Below are positions 22,174 through 34,061 of a DNA stretch of 64,000 nucleotides, piece after piece. The position numbers and the translations under genes are program-made. The DNA lies in contig NC_135250.1 of the NCBI RefSeq assembly GCF_964204865.1, forward strand, positions 1,674,001-1,738,000, written 5' to 3'. Under the pieces are notes generated by a model. That model had not been told where the DNA came from. It was given only the letters and a program-made list of their open reading frames with translations, and did not search any database. The stretch's first letter is position 1. Every line of letters starts with the position of its first letter. The DNA is from Styela clava. Lineage: Eukaryota > Chordata > Ascidiacea > Stolidobranchia > Styelidae.

Positions 22174-24852
22174 TTAGGAAAACAAGTTATGATAGGCAGT
22201 TTCCATTGCATCTGAATGCATTGTATCAGCACAATGCAATCGAACAAGTCCACATTCCATTCCGGAGGCTATCCAAGTATGACTTCCTAAGTTAGGGTTC
22301 CAGGACACTGTGTTTACAGAAGCAACTAATGGATGCCTACAATTTGTTGCAGGGAAGAATTCGTGAATGCGAACATTTTTATGGCATTTCCTTTTTTCTG
22401 TGTGTTTGACATCATTCATATTGGTGTCAAAAAATTTGAGTTTGTAAGGGGCTGCGCAACTGTTTTTCGGCACGTTGCGTCGTACAGCAATTTCATTTCC
22501 TTTACAACCCGCTATTTTTGGATACTCAGAATCTGCGTCTTTTGTTTCAGAAAGATTCGAAGATGTACCGTTCTGATTTGATATTTGCTTATTTGTAGAT
22601 TCTTCTGAGTTTTCAGTGACTTCTTGAATTACCATGGAGGTATCATTGTCACTCTGAGATGATTCAGCGTCGCCATTTTCCTGCGAAGAAGAATCCTCCC
22701 ATTTTACCTCTGTTGAAAAAAGCGCAATTCTTGGAAATGCTTTTGATATCTTAACTTTTCGACTCCAATTGCTACAAGAATTAATCACTGATTGGCCGGT
22801 TGCATCCCCGCCCACGACACAATTCATCCAATCAGAGCTTGACACAGACCAGCATGCTGATTTAAAAGGAATTGTATTGTAAGGCATTCGTGACATCAAA
22901 CAATGATATGCGACACCGTGGCAATGTGGTGCCGCAAAAACTTCATCTGTTGCCACAAATACCCCACACCATAACCTAGGCCAACATATTTGTGTGTATG
23001 GACTTCCTTTAGTTTTAGACTCCATGATAGGAGCCTCTGTGTTTTCCGGATTCCAAAATTTAAGAGCCCGATCCAAACCTGCAGTCGCAAGAACCGAAGC
23101 AAACGGGCACCAGTGAACACTTTTCACAGATTTAATATGGGCATGAAAAGTTCGACAAGCAACTAGAGTAGAAGGCCCATTGTTCAAATCTTCGGTAAAG
23201 AGCAATTTCGAGGGGTTGTTTACTTTCCACAAAGCAACTAAACCTTTTGAAAACCCCCCTGCGACCCACTCAGCCCCGTCATGAAGAGACCAATCAACAC
23301 TTAAACATTGACCAAACAAATTTTCAACATCAATTTTATCACCAAAAGCAGGTATAAGAATCATTGATGGATTGGCTTTATATATGATACTGGCAGAATT
23401 ATAATTACTTTTCCCCGATGTCATATCATTGTGTTCTACCTCAGTTTTTGGCAACTCTTGTTCAGGGATAGGTAGAATCAGAACCTTCCCACTTGCACAA
23501 GCAGCTGCTAATATACCTAAACGATTTTTATCTGCCCCATCTGCAGTGGTGATATTTCCTTTTCCCCCCACAGGACACCATTTTAGATCCCAAATAGGGG
23601 CCTCATTTGTAGTAAACCCATAAACAATAGTAGGGGTCATATTTTGGTGTTCATGTAACCCCAAAACCCCACAATTCCATATTTGAATCATCCCTGGCTC
23701 AGAATAAACTGATTCTGGTGAATGAAGACCGGTGTGAGTAGCTAATGCTAAATATTGTTTCGAATTTGTGTTCGTCAAAGTTTCTGGACACCATGACATC
23801 GCCCATACTGGTCCGCCGACATTAAAAGTCATATCTAAACAATCTTTGGTTGCATGAACAGCAGAAAACAAATCTAATCCTTCACACTCGGTATTAAAAT
23901 CAGGTTTATTTTCCCGCTTTATAAAAAATGGAGAGGAACGCTGCATCCCAGAAAAATCAAAATTCAGATCGGGTACCAATTCATTGCTAAGTAGTTCAGA
24001 ATGGACAATTTTAAACTGATCTTGGATCGTCTTTAATACATTATAAAGCCACGGCATTACTTCATGTAATGGTCTATCTAAATTTGCAAAAGTTGTCTTG
24101 CTATCACCAGAAACAGTTTTTTTGGAGCTTTTGGAGGATTTTGGGGTTGAAATGCTCTCCATTTCTGGTGTGAATGGTACAGAGTCTTCTTCTGTACTAA
24201 CTGAAATCTCTTCTGCATAGGAAAACTCAGGCCTTGATTTCCGAGTGTTATACGCAGTACTGGCTGGCGCATGCACAGTGGCAATATGATTCAAAACATC
24301 TTTCCGTCGACGAAATTTATCGAGACATACTAAACAAGAAAAGGCCTTGTTGCAATAATTTGGGCAAGCTTGCATTATATGGTACCGAATGCCACTTTTC
24401 GTTGGGTATTCTTTCCCACATTTTGGACAGACATATTTTTTTTCACTGACTTGCGTTTCAGACGGATTGATGACTTCAATATCATCTTTTTTATAGAGTG
24501 ATTCTGGAGGCATATGGCTCAGCAAATTCATCAGTTCGATATGATCGCTAGGTAGAGAAGAAAAATCCTGCATGACTTTATCTAGGGGTTCATATTGTGA
24601 TAAAGATTTTTCGTCATGCTCTGATCCACTTGTCAAGTTATTTGTTACATCCGAAGGATCATTTTTAGAAGATCGCGCAACATTGGTTGAACGTAGCGCA
24701 ATTTTAGTTGGTTCTTGCGCAATATTTTTATTTTCTTGAGTTTCTGAATCTTGATCTACATCCATGGGTTCTTCGTAATCCTGTTCATCTTTATCTTTGC
24801 TCTTTTTCACTTTCTTCGGAGTGGGATTTTTCCTTCCTTTTCGCCGAGGCAT
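22174..24852 (-). CDS. GTF3C2: GTF3C2-like TFIIIC 110-kDa subunit, single exon
   Basis: A single open frame encodes 892 residues, against 911 in human GTF3C2. The N-terminus is basic then acidic (PRRKGRKNPTPKKVKKSKDK). Two C2H2-type zinc fingers lie near residues 142-163 (C142, C145, H158, C163) and 173-194 (C173, C176, H189, H194). A Ser-rich linker follows, then a WD-repeat propeller from about residue 345 (NVGGPVWAMSWCPE, MIQIWNCGV, APIWDLKWCP, SVDWSLHDGAEWVAGG, SVKSVHWCPFASVLATAGLD, ALKFWNPEN). The insert at about 720-800 is acidic and Ser-rich. GTF3C2 is part of TFIIIC, which binds pol III A and B boxes at tRNA genes. It is intronless, unlike its spliced neighbours. Confidence 0.88.
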   Translation of the reverse strand: MPRRKGRKNPTPKKVKKSKDKDEQDYEEPMDVDQDSETQENKNIAQEPTKIALRSTNVARSSKNDPSDVTNNLTSGSEHDEKSLSQYEPLDKVMQDFSSLPSDHIELMNLLSHMPPESLYKKDDIEVINPSETQVSEKKYVCPKCGKEYPTKSGIRYHIMQACPNYCNKAFSCLVCLDKFRRRKDVLNHIATVHAPASTAYNTRKSRPEFSYAEEISVSTEEDSVPFTPEMESISTPKSSKSSKKTVSGDSKTTFANLDRPLHEVMPWLYNVLKTIQDQFKIVHSELLSNELVPDLNFDFSGMQRSSPFFIKRENKPDFNTECEGLDLFSAVHATKDCLDMTFNVGGPVWAMSWCPETLTNTNSKQYLALATHTGLHSPESVYSEPGMIQIWNCGVLGLHEHQNMTPTIVYGFTTNEAPIWDLKWCPVGGKGNITTADGADKNRLGILAAACASGKVLILPIPEQELPKTEVEHNDMTSGKSNYNSASIIYKANPSMILIPAFGDKIDVENLFGQCLSVDWSLHDGAEWVAGGFSKGLVALWKVNNPSKLLFTEDLNNGPSTLVACRTFHAHIKSVKSVHWCPFASVLATAGLDRALKFWNPENTEAPIMESKTKGSPYTQICWPRLWCGVFVATDEVFAAPHCHGVAYHCLMSRMPYNTIPFKSACWSVSSSDWMNCVVGGDATGQSVINSCSNWSRKVKISKAFPRIALFSTEVKWEDSSSQENGDAESSQSDNDTSMVIQEVTENSEESTNKQISNQNGTSSNLSETKDADSEYPKIAGCKGNEIAVRRNVPKNSCAAPYKLKFFDTNMNDVKHTEKRKCHKNVRIHEFFPATNCRHPLVASVNTVSWNPNLGSHTWIASGMECGLVRLHCADTMHSDAMETAYHNLFS

Positions 24853-26737
24853 ATTAAAGCAACTACTATTTAGCTAGGTTAATTAGACTGGAAAAAGAAA
24901 AAGCAATAAGTAAAGAATTTTGTACTCCCGTAGTATATGTAACAGGTTAGCGTTAGGCCATAATTTTATTTCAATATTCCTTATTTTTGTTCTACTATGA
25001 TTTCGGGGACTGTCTGTGTTAGCCAAGTGAATATCCCCCACAGGCTTCAGTCCCTTCACACAACTTGATGTAAAGTAGGAAAACAAAACTAGTTGATAAC
25101 CTGATGATAACCTCCATATTGGCACACACACTTCTGGAGCGTGAAGAATTGAAAAAAAATTATGGTACGCCTGTTTCACACTTTAACACTGAGCAAAAGC
25201 TCCGTAAAAGCAGTGAATCATATGAAAGGCGTTACTATTTTCTAATAGACAGAAATTCCTTTCATTCAGCATTGCCAAACCAATTTGTTACACTCCGGGT
25301 TAAGGCTCAAACCTACTGCTATCTAGGCTGGGAAAAGAAACGACAGCATCTAGTATAAATTTACACCAAATTATTTTGTTTTTAGCTTTTACTACAAAAA
25401 AAACTGTTTTTGTAAATGACAGGAATCTCTCCCGTGCAGCATTTCCCAATTTTTACACTCTGAGAGAAGGCATGGGGCTAAAACCTAGACTGGGAAGAGA
25501 AAGGGCAACAACAGTAAGTATTTCCACCAAATTTTTTTGTACATTATTCTGCAATTATACTGCAAGTTTTATCATTTTCATTACAAAAATGATTCTGTAA
25601 AAGCATTCACTGATATGTAAGGAGAAAGGAGTTATATTTTTTTTTAATAAAGAGGGTATCTTTCACATTCAGCATTGTGGGCGCAATTCGTTACACTCTG
25701 GGTGAGGGCATGGGGTCAGAATGGTTAATCTCAATGCTCCAACTGCAAGTCATATTGCATAAATGGATATACAACTCAAAAAGTTCAAAAAATATTCATT
25801 TTGAAAACCAAGTAATCGAAAAAAAAATTAACCAAAGCTACAAATATTTGCATCAATCATCTTCAAATCAATCTGGAGAGATAATCGTAGCACACTTTAC
25901 ACATAAGTCATGGATTATCAGAATTATTAACTCATTAGTTAATAATGACAATATGGTTTTAACAACATTTGCACATAAAATCTGGCATATACATGATTTG
26001 ATAATGATTCAGATTCACATCGCATAATCAAAATTAGAGTTATTTAAACGACTGAATTCTAGTTACTACGTTTCAAAGACAGTCTATATCACTGCAATAG
26101 GAATTACTCAATGATTATTAAAATGAATAATAAGAACAAAAATACAATTGGAAAACATTTTTGTCATGATTTTTTTTAACTCTCTTATGCATCTTTCACT
26201 CTGGATAAGGCAGTAACTGAGAGATACTTTGATTTTATAAAATACCCATTGGGTTCAAAAAAACATTTTTTTTACAAGAGTAAGGATTAAAAGAATGACT
26301 TTGGAGTGTTTTGATGGTCAAAGCACCTATTTTCTGAGCTCATGCCCTCTGTCTTCATCTATCCTCGCATATGAGCTGATTTTGAAACTCAAAAAAAAAA
26401 ATTGTCAAATTAATAAGGAGTTAGTTGGCTTATACTCGCATTAAAAATTATTCCTTTACGCAGATAACACTAAATCGCATTAATTCTCTCCTGCAACCAT
26501 TTACTGTGACAGGTGCGTACGACATGTCACGATTTGTAGGGTCGGCTTTGTACAAATTTAGCAGAATTCTAGGTTATTCCACCTAGATAACTTGAGTCAC
26601 TTCAAGCACTTGTGAATAAAAAGTGTCTCAAGTCCACTTCAAGCCCGAGTCAGGGGTCCGATCCTTGCCAGCACTGATATAATGTCTATAACAGTGAATA
26701 TGTGTTCGTTTAATGATGCCCAACAGTATGATCTCCA
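24853..26737. other. GTF3C2 / HGH1 intergenic stretch
   Basis: No exon is supported. It holds a family-M repeat at 24918-25142. Three diverged copies of a segment containing TTCAGCATT and TTACACTCTGGGT-like text follow at about 25250-25340, 25425-25520 and 25660-25720, then AT-rich sequence with MITE fragments near 26355-26560. Confidence 0.5.
24918..25142. repeat. Palindromic MITE family M copy
   Basis: It contains ACTCCCGTAGTATATGTAAC, TTAGGCCATAATTTTATTTC, GGGGACTGTCTGTGTTAGCC, the 'gatgtaaagtaggaaaacaa' stretch and a GGCACACACACTTC end. Confidence 0.75.
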
Positions 26738-29700
26738 TTATGTATCAAGTTTTAACTTCTCATTTGGAATCTCCCATAAATTTTCCATCCCTGGTTCTGG
26801 TTCATCAGCTATCAGTATCTGAAATAATGTGGCATAATTAGAATTCAACGACCAAAAGTATAGTTTGCTATTCGCTGTTTGAAAGGCGAGTGGGAGCCAT
26901 TTATGTGTGTATTATTTTTCTGCTATAAGATGCCTCAGATTCGTATAGCAAAAAAAGTTAGAGCGTTGTTATCATCATTGGCATGTTAGGGAAAAGATTT
27001 TTATGCTTTACTGCACAAGGGAGCATTTCTGATTGAAAACTATTTTAATCTTACACTAGGTAGCGCAATAGAGCTACATTCAAGATAAAAGTATAATTGA
27101 GGTTTCGTCACTAATGCTACAACTCTTATACATAATGCAAAGCATAAAATTGGGGACAGAGTGGAAGTTGGATTGGGGAGGGGTGAAAGTTGGGGTAAGC
27201 AAAAGAATAAATTTAAAAGGGGATTCCCAAATTTTGAAAATTCAGGATAACTACGTCAGTAGGCTCGCAATTATTATAAAAACTACATTTCATCATAAAC
27301 CGGGAATGACCAAGACATATTCTTTCAAAAACTAGAGCCATAAGACTCTGATTATCAAAATCATATGACATGGCCGAAGATATACTATATATATATATAT
27401 CTTTGGGACAATTGTTCCTTATATCTGAGCATTATATTTTACTGCTTTATCATATAATGAGGAAATTATAAGGTATTTAATAATATAGGGCATGTTGTAG
27501 ACAGTAACTGTATCACTTAGCAGCACTGATCTGTTCAGCCCAACTAAGTATAGCATAGCCGTTGTGCAGGGCTTCTGAAACTGGGCTTCCATCCCTTTAC
27601 GGCCCAAGGGCTAAATCCGCCTTTTTGTGTGCCCCAATCCAAAATCCTGCCCACCCTTGCTGTATGGGTTCACAGGGTGGTCCTCTGAGGGCCATGAGAA
27701 AAGGCCTTCACCTGGTACCGTTTGCAATGAATACTGACCGTAACTTGTCGAATTTTTTTACTCTAATGCATTTATTCTTTTGCTTCTAGTTATTGGCTTT
27801 TCAATATTAAACAGGGCTCTAAGATATCTGATGAAAATGGAATAACTTAATAAAAAAATAGGTCTTGTTATAGAAGCGCGGACGGACATCAGGTTTTTGG
27901 AAAATTGCGGATCATGTAATACCACTAGTCAAAAACTTGGATCCTACCAGAAGTAAAAATGACTGGAGATATGAAAAATGTCATGTCAAAAACCTACCTG
28001 CACTAGTTTTTCACATTGTTCTCCGTTCTCCTCTGGGCCATTCTCAATTTCCCACTGGTGCAATTCTCTGATAATATAATAAGTCCCGGAGTTTTTCAGG
28101 ATCATTCTGCCTGGCTTGTCTGCACAGAGCTGGAAAATAAATTCCGAGTAATATCGAGTATTATAAGTGACTCAAAAGACTTGCTACACACTTACACAAA
28201 ACTATTTCTTTACAGTTTAAACTGAACAAAATCACATTTTGTGACTTAGACAACAACAGAAGTTAACATAGAGTGCCAGTCTTATCACTTTTAATTCACT
28301 GGGTAGTGAATGACTGAAGCTTCTGCCCGAAACCCGTAATTTTCTGTGCCCCCGAAGTATCCAAACAAAGATGGCTGACACCGAAACCTAGTATGTGTAC
28401 CAGGTTAGGGTTAGGCCATAATTTTATTCCAATTTTCCTTATTTTTTAAAGTGTGTATTATACACTGAGAAATACATTACTTACAAGTAATAAGCTTTCC
28501 AGAAGTATTATCCTTATACTGGAATCGGGTTCTCTCTTTTTATCTTCAGGTAAATATTGTAAATCGAGGGGGAGTGACTCATTTTCGTCCTCAGAAAACT
28601 CTTCACCCCCAGCTAGTGGTAACAGTAAATGTTCCAGTATTCCAACTTCTTCTCCGAGAAGCCATTCATGATGTTCTGAATTGCAAAATTACAACTTGTT
28701 GGAATCTTTTGTGACTTAATAATATGGCATACAAAAACTCTTGTCCGAACACCAATTATCATCGCAATAGATGACCAGTTTGTTCAACATGAACTAAAGA
28801 GTGGACAAAACTGTGATACGAGGAATAACTGAAGATTTTTAAACAAATCTAATATAGCCATTATCGTTTAAAATAAAAAAAGATTCAGTGATACTTGCCA
28901 TGATCAAAACAGCAATTCTTGATGGTCATAGAAATGCCCCGCCTCCTCAGTAAGGGGGACGAATCAGGATTGAGAAATGGAAGTAATTGTCCAATCAAAG
29001 GAGATTCATGGTCCAGTAAGAGTTTCCTGCCTGTAAAATGAAATTTTAACTGTTTATTCACAAATTTTGATTTTCCAAATTTTTTTTAAAAACTTGAAAC
29101 ATTCTAACAGTCTAATCCACAGAGAATAATATTTGAAAGCGGAAATTTTGAACACAGATCTCAACAATATTTCAGAACAGAGATAAATTATAATGGCTTA
29201 CCCAAAATAGTTTTGAAGAAATAAAAGCAACAAATTATTGAATCCATGTAATAATTGAAGTATGAAAATTATCTTGAGAAAAAGTACCTTTTACTGTCTG
29301 CGTGACATTCGTTAAAATGGTTCCAATATGATCCAACGTAGATCCCTTTTCATTAAATTTGGTTTTACAAAAAATGTCTATAAGTTCTTTCAATTTTGAA
29401 TCAGAAAAATCATCATTTTTATCATTATCTATTTTCTTTTGGCATTTTTTCAAAAATTCCAACGCTCCTTTTTCCGTCCTTGTTAAATTATTTAAAATTT
29501 TGCAAGCTTCGTCAGCATGGAATGATTTTGGGTCACATATTGTTTTTATAAGATCTGTTATGATGTCATAATCATTGATGATTTGCTTCAATGCACTGTC
29601 ATCTGCTGATAAATTTATCACTGCCTTGTAAGCATTGTCTGAAACTTCTTTAACTTTGTCCTTCAGCAATGAAAGCAGAGCCTGAAATAAATGGAAGTTT

Positions 29701-30904
29701 GGTCATTGAGTTTGAATTAGTCGAAGGTTTATACAGCAATATGAGATAAGATAACGATAAGATTTCATATTTATCCGGGGGGAGCGGAAAGCCGATAACA
29801 CAGCTCAAACATATGGCGAACCATGGCCTCTCATCCAGTTACCAGTTTATAGATAGATAGATAGTTTATTTCGAAAACTCCATAACAAACATAAATTAAA
29901 AATGGAGAATTCTGAAGATAATGTGAGGAGTGGAATGTAATAAATTTGCGACGATAGTCATACTCAAGGAGCCATGAAAGCACCAAGAAAAACCAAGCCA
30001 TGAAAAACTACATTGATTGCTAGATTGGGCATTGCGGAAAAGGTGATAAGTGGTTTAATATACAAACAAACGCAAAACCATGGCGCAAATTCGGTGTGCG
30101 GACACTCATAAAAGCAATTATCAGGAAAAACACTATAATTATGTTGGGCATACTGCTGTCAACCCTTAAGACATGGAATTAAATTCCACCTAGAAGCGCT
30201 CCGGTAGATATAAATATAATATAAATAAATTAATACCAGTACCGGTACTGAAATATGCGCCTAAATCTTATATAGACCGTTATTGTACCGGTACCGTACC
30301 ATACCGGTGACGGGCCATGTTCACAACACAATGTAAGTATCTTCTAATTGGCATGGCACAACCATTTGTGCATATGTTATTCTTAATCACAATCTGACTA
30401 CGTCATTCGTCACAGTAACGTAAAAAGGCCCTACAAACTATCATCCAAGACGCGCAGACGATCACCCGAAATCGAGCATACTATCTCTCTCGTTTTCTCA
30501 TCGTAACGATCACGATACGAGAGAGATCGCTGGCGTTAGTGAGTTCGTTATCGTTGGTGAAGATGCCATTTCGGGCGATCGTAGCTATACTTTGGCAAGC
30601 TATTTGACGTGATTGTGAGGTCGTAGTGACGTAATTTTTGGATGACGTAGCCAAGTGGGAGTTACAAATAACATATGCAAAAATGGCTGTGCCACGCCTA
30701 ATAGAAGTACTTACGTCGCTTAGTGAACATGTATCCCGGTGACAAACCTACCTCAAAAACATCTTTATACTTCAAAATGAAAGCAATTCCATTCGCATCA
30801 TTAGTCAGACCGACAACATTCTGCAGCGCTGCTATCTTTAGCTCTGGCTTTGTAGAAATCCGCAAGAACTGAACAAGTTCTTGGGCAACTTTTGTCTCAG
30901 CCAT
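26738..30904 (-). CDS. HGH1: HGH1 (eEF2 folding co-chaperone), six exons
   Basis: Exons in order of translation are 30904-30752, 29681-29288, 29030-28899, 28675-28485, 28129-27998 and 26818-26738. They join in phase to about 360 residues (human 390). The N-terminus is armadillo-like (ELVQFLRISTKPELKIAALQ). Family hallmarks are RRRGISMTIKNCCFDHEHHEW, LPLDLQYLPEDKKREPD, GTYYIIRELHQWE and ILIADEPEPGMENL. HGH1 in yeast recruits TRiC and Hsp90 to fold elongation factor 2. I chose the ATG at 30904 (AAGATGG context, aligns with the family) over an in-frame ATG at 30973. The intron after exon 3 starts with GC (CATG|GCAAGT) and fits phase only as a GC-AG intron. Confidence 0.96.
28350..28450. repeat. 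Palindromic MITE family M, half copy
   Basis: CCCCGAAGTATCCAAACAAAG through GTACCAGGTTAGGGTTAGG and ATTTTATTCCAATTTTCC. It lies in an HGH1 intron. Confidence 0.75.
29770..29860 (-). repeat. SINE 3' domain fragment
   Basis: Minus-strand tail of the tRNA-derived SINE, reading ACTGGTAACTGGATGAGAGG then CATGGTTCGCCATATG. An ATAGATAG run follows immediately at 29856-29868. Confidence 0.75.
30333..30714. mobile_element. Palindromic MITE family N copy beside HGH1 exon 1
   Basis: The inverted ends are GTAAGTATCTTCTAATTGGC and CGCCTAATAGAAGTACTTAC. The next blocks (GTGCATATGTTATT / AATAACATATGCA, TGACTACGTCAT, ATTTTTGGATGACGTAG) also pair. An inner palindrome holds GATCACCCGAAATC and ACGAGAGAGATCGC. 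It ends 38 bp from the exon-1 donor. Confidence 0.82.
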
Positions 30905-31039
30905 CTTCGTCACCGAGGAATGAGGATGCGTGCGGTTTACGATGGCATCTATAAGTAAACTGTGGCGTGGCATTCAATGCCGCTTTGTGTCTCACCAAGT
31001 CCGTGCATTCCAGCATGCATTCTTGCAAATAATTATCCC

Positions 31040-31315
31040 TCTCACATCGAATTTGAACCTGCCAACCCACCGAGGGTATTCAGATGCGCGGTGGTGAGCG
31101 GCCCTAACGCTTAGCATGATGCACTACACCGCCGGTAAATCACCAAACCACTTGTTGATTACGGCTTACTCCAACATCGAGTCCATGCATCTGAAACAAC
31201 TGGCTGACTAATCCCATACTAGACTTGGAGTGGCAATCGGACGAGAAAACGTGGTTCCCAAAATATTATCGCCTTACCACTCACCCAGGATAAATATGTA
31301 AACTCGCCTCCTCTA
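31040..31315. repeat. Two SINE pieces in opposite orientation
   Basis: The part to about 31135 is a minus-strand SINE head (B-box remnant GCAGGTTCAAATTCG, CTAAGCGTTAGGGCC). The part from about 31150 is a plus-strand middle and tail. They lie upstream of the HGH1 start. Confidence 0.7.
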
Positions 31316-32541
31316 TTAAAATTGAACAATTATATATTTTCTTCAATCAAAACTGTAACACAAATGCATAATCTAAGTGAACTGAATAGATACAATTTGA
31401 TTAAAAGCAAAAATGCAATGTTGGTTATACAATCCTGACATGAATATTACATAACAAAAGTGAACAATTTTCAGATAAAGTTGACATCAAGCGCATACAT
31501 CTGAAAACAAATTTAAAGTTTAATTTGAAAAGTTTATAAAAGTTTAAGTTTATTTCGATCACATAATCAGCAATATACGATAAAAGAATAGATAAAAACA
31601 AAATTAAAAGTACCTGATTATAGAATCGGGAGAGCAAACAAAACCTCGAGTAAGGTTTGAAACGAACAAATTTTAGATGGAAAGGTATTGATAAAAGAAG
31701 TAGTACGTGTTCGCTCACCCAAAAGTAAAAAAAAAAACTAATTAAGGCACGCACACACACACACAATCATCGAGACATGATACTGTCGGAAGTGAAAAAA
31801 GCGAGACTTAAAATCAATTAAATTACTCAGTAAAAAGGAAAATGTACAAACAAATGAAAAAAAATGAATAGGCCTAAATTCTTTTGCCACACTAAATCAA
31901 AAATTTTATGAGGATTGCCAAATTGGATACCAAATTAGTCAACAAGAGTAATATACTGTGGATAGAGAAGTATTCTTCAAAAGATATTGTCAAGCTGATT
32001 ATAATTGGAGTCACCTAATGCCAAATCAGAATTGCCAAGTTGGATGTATGAAGAGGTGGGCTAGACCTGCTTCACTCATCAAATAGAAGCCACAACAAGC
32101 CAAATAACGTCCAAATTATTTTAAATACTTTTAATCAATAACAGTACCGGTAATCATAATTAAAATTAATTAGGGCTAGCTAATCCCATGCCCAATATGG
32201 ACTGGAGTGCGCAGGCAATTTTTTTAGGGAACGTGAATTCAATTAAAATATTTGTTAAATTTGATCTTACTCACCTCATTTTGGATATTTAATTTATTTT
32301 ATTATATACTTTTTATCCACATATTTTCAATTGTTCTTTCGGATAAAACAGGCTTTTGCCTTACTATCTGTTATTTGTAGCTAATTGTTAGCTAGTTGAG
32401 GTGGGGCTCGAGACTTGACAAATTTTAAAAAGTAAGAGAACCATTGTATTAGAGAAAGATTAGTTCTTTGACTAAATTTTTTAATAGTATACACAAAAGG
32501 CTTAAAATCATTCAATTTCACCCAAAATTGGTTATATAAAC
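31316..32541. other. HGH1 upstream stretch without a gene
   Basis: AT-rich sequence with a CACACACA run near 31750 and a hydrophobic 113-codon minus-strand frame that I do not accept as a gene. From about 32200 the sequence matches the 3' flank of ZU5-like copy B near 56740-56820, so the tandem duplication reaches here. Confidence 0.5.
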
Positions 32542-33810
32542 TAGGGGTTCTCAAACATTCAATGTTACGGAGCCCACAAAGAAGTTGACTATTCTTTACA
32601 GAGCACTACAAATAAATTTCGAAAAAATAAATAAAACAAAAAACACATTGTTAGTTACTGATTGATATTCCTGAGTAAGTTAAAATAACTTTATTTTATT
32701 TAAATGCTAAAACTTTTGAATCTAACTTTCACAGATAAATTTTATATACCAAATATTTTAATTGAAAACGTCAGTTAAGAATAATAAAACTAAAACGAAA
32801 GATAACATGATAAGTTTTGTTTTAGCAGACTCGCGACAGATAAAAAACGCCTTTCTAGACATTGTAAATCACAAACTTTGGTGTTATGTTAGGTTATTCA
32901 TGGATGTTATACCGTAGTTACTGAAATCGAAACACAGTCAATTGTGTGCCAGATATACCTTTTTATCCATTCTGAAACTACCGACGGAGCCACATGCGAC
33001 GTTTTCTCGATATGTGGCGATATATAAGATAATTGCAAAGATTAATAATCAATTTGTTATTGCGGACAAAGCACATGTCAAACTTCCGTTTACTTGACTT
33101 TGTTGTTTCTCATTTGTTGTCCGCGGATTGCCGTGGTAATTTTAACATAAGTCAACGTATCCACAGGTTACATTAAAGCCAATAAACAAGGCATTCGAAT
33201 ATGAAGACATCGGTCAAGGATTGCATAATTGTAAATTGTACTCATTGAGATTTTAATGCCGCTGAAAGGGCGCTCCACAAGTATGTGCACTAAGATGGCA
33301 AACAGAGGGAGAGAGAGAGAGATTTATTTTTTCGTCAACAACCTAACCTGGTGCACATACTATGTTCAGGTTGTGCGTCATCTTGGTGCACATACTACAG
33401 CAGCACCGCTGAAAGAACAACTCAAATTTGATAAATTTTAGAATTGCAAAAATACAATTTCAATCTATAGTTGGCAATTTAGCACTTTATTTTTTTAGAA
33501 TAGTAAAAATATTTTTTCATTTCAATAATGGTAATGTCGATTCAAAGGCAAGAAATGATGAACACAATTAAATTATTATGACAAGACATTTTAAATGCAC
33601 GAATCGGTCATGGATGGAAACTCGTTGTCAACCGAGATAATGGTGCCCTAGAATATCCAATTTTGAACCCAATGTTGTATTTGTATTACCACCCCGTTGT
33701 CATATTTGGACTGTTGTCAAATTTTGACAAGTAATCGAATAGCGCAAGGCGCCCCCAGGTTACTCTAGCGGAGCCCTGGGGCTTCGTACAAAGCACTTTG
33801 AGAACCCATG
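32542..33810 (+). mobile_element. hAT element, 8-bp TSD ATATAAAC
   Basis: Exact ATATAAAC copies lie at 32534-32541 and 33811-33818. The ends TAGGGGTTCTCAAACATT and CACTTTGAGAACCCAT are inverted repeats. A family-M hairpin is nested at about 33268-33408. No intact transposase is present. The homologous flank of copy B lacks this element, so it entered after the gene duplication. Confidence 0.88.
33268..33408. repeat. Palindromic MITE family M, nested
   Basis: CTCCACAAGTATGTGCACTAAGATGG on one side pairs with CCATCTTGGTGCACATACT-type sequence on the other. A GAGAGAGAGAGA run sits at 33308-33321 inside. Confidence 0.78.
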
Positions 33811-34061
33811 ATATAAACAACAAGTGGGAGCATGTTGCATCAGCTACATTTGTATATATATAAATTAGAAATTGTGCCGGTCATTCAGTGTTTGACATAC
33901 ATATAATAAACATAGTTAGGTCTAACATTTTTACGAGTTGAACTGCAAAAGCATCAAAAGATAGGTTAATTCAAGTTATAATTTGAAATTGCTTTGATGA
34001 TTTACTCAGATTTCACCACTGATAAAATTTTATTCTGAAAGCTTTGAGTCTGGTGATTTTA

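Noticed and set aside
25677..26027. A 116-codon plus-strand frame between GTF3C2 and HGH1
   Set aside because: It starts in a diverged local repeat and shows low-complexity N, K, I, S content without splice support.
30905..30973. A longer N-terminus for HGH1 from an upstream in-frame ATG
   Set aside because: The extra 23 residues do not resemble the family, while the ATG at 30904 has better context and aligns with it.
31425..31766. A 113-codon hydrophobic minus-strand frame
   Set aside because: AT-rich composition and a CA run at its start explain it; no homology is recognised.
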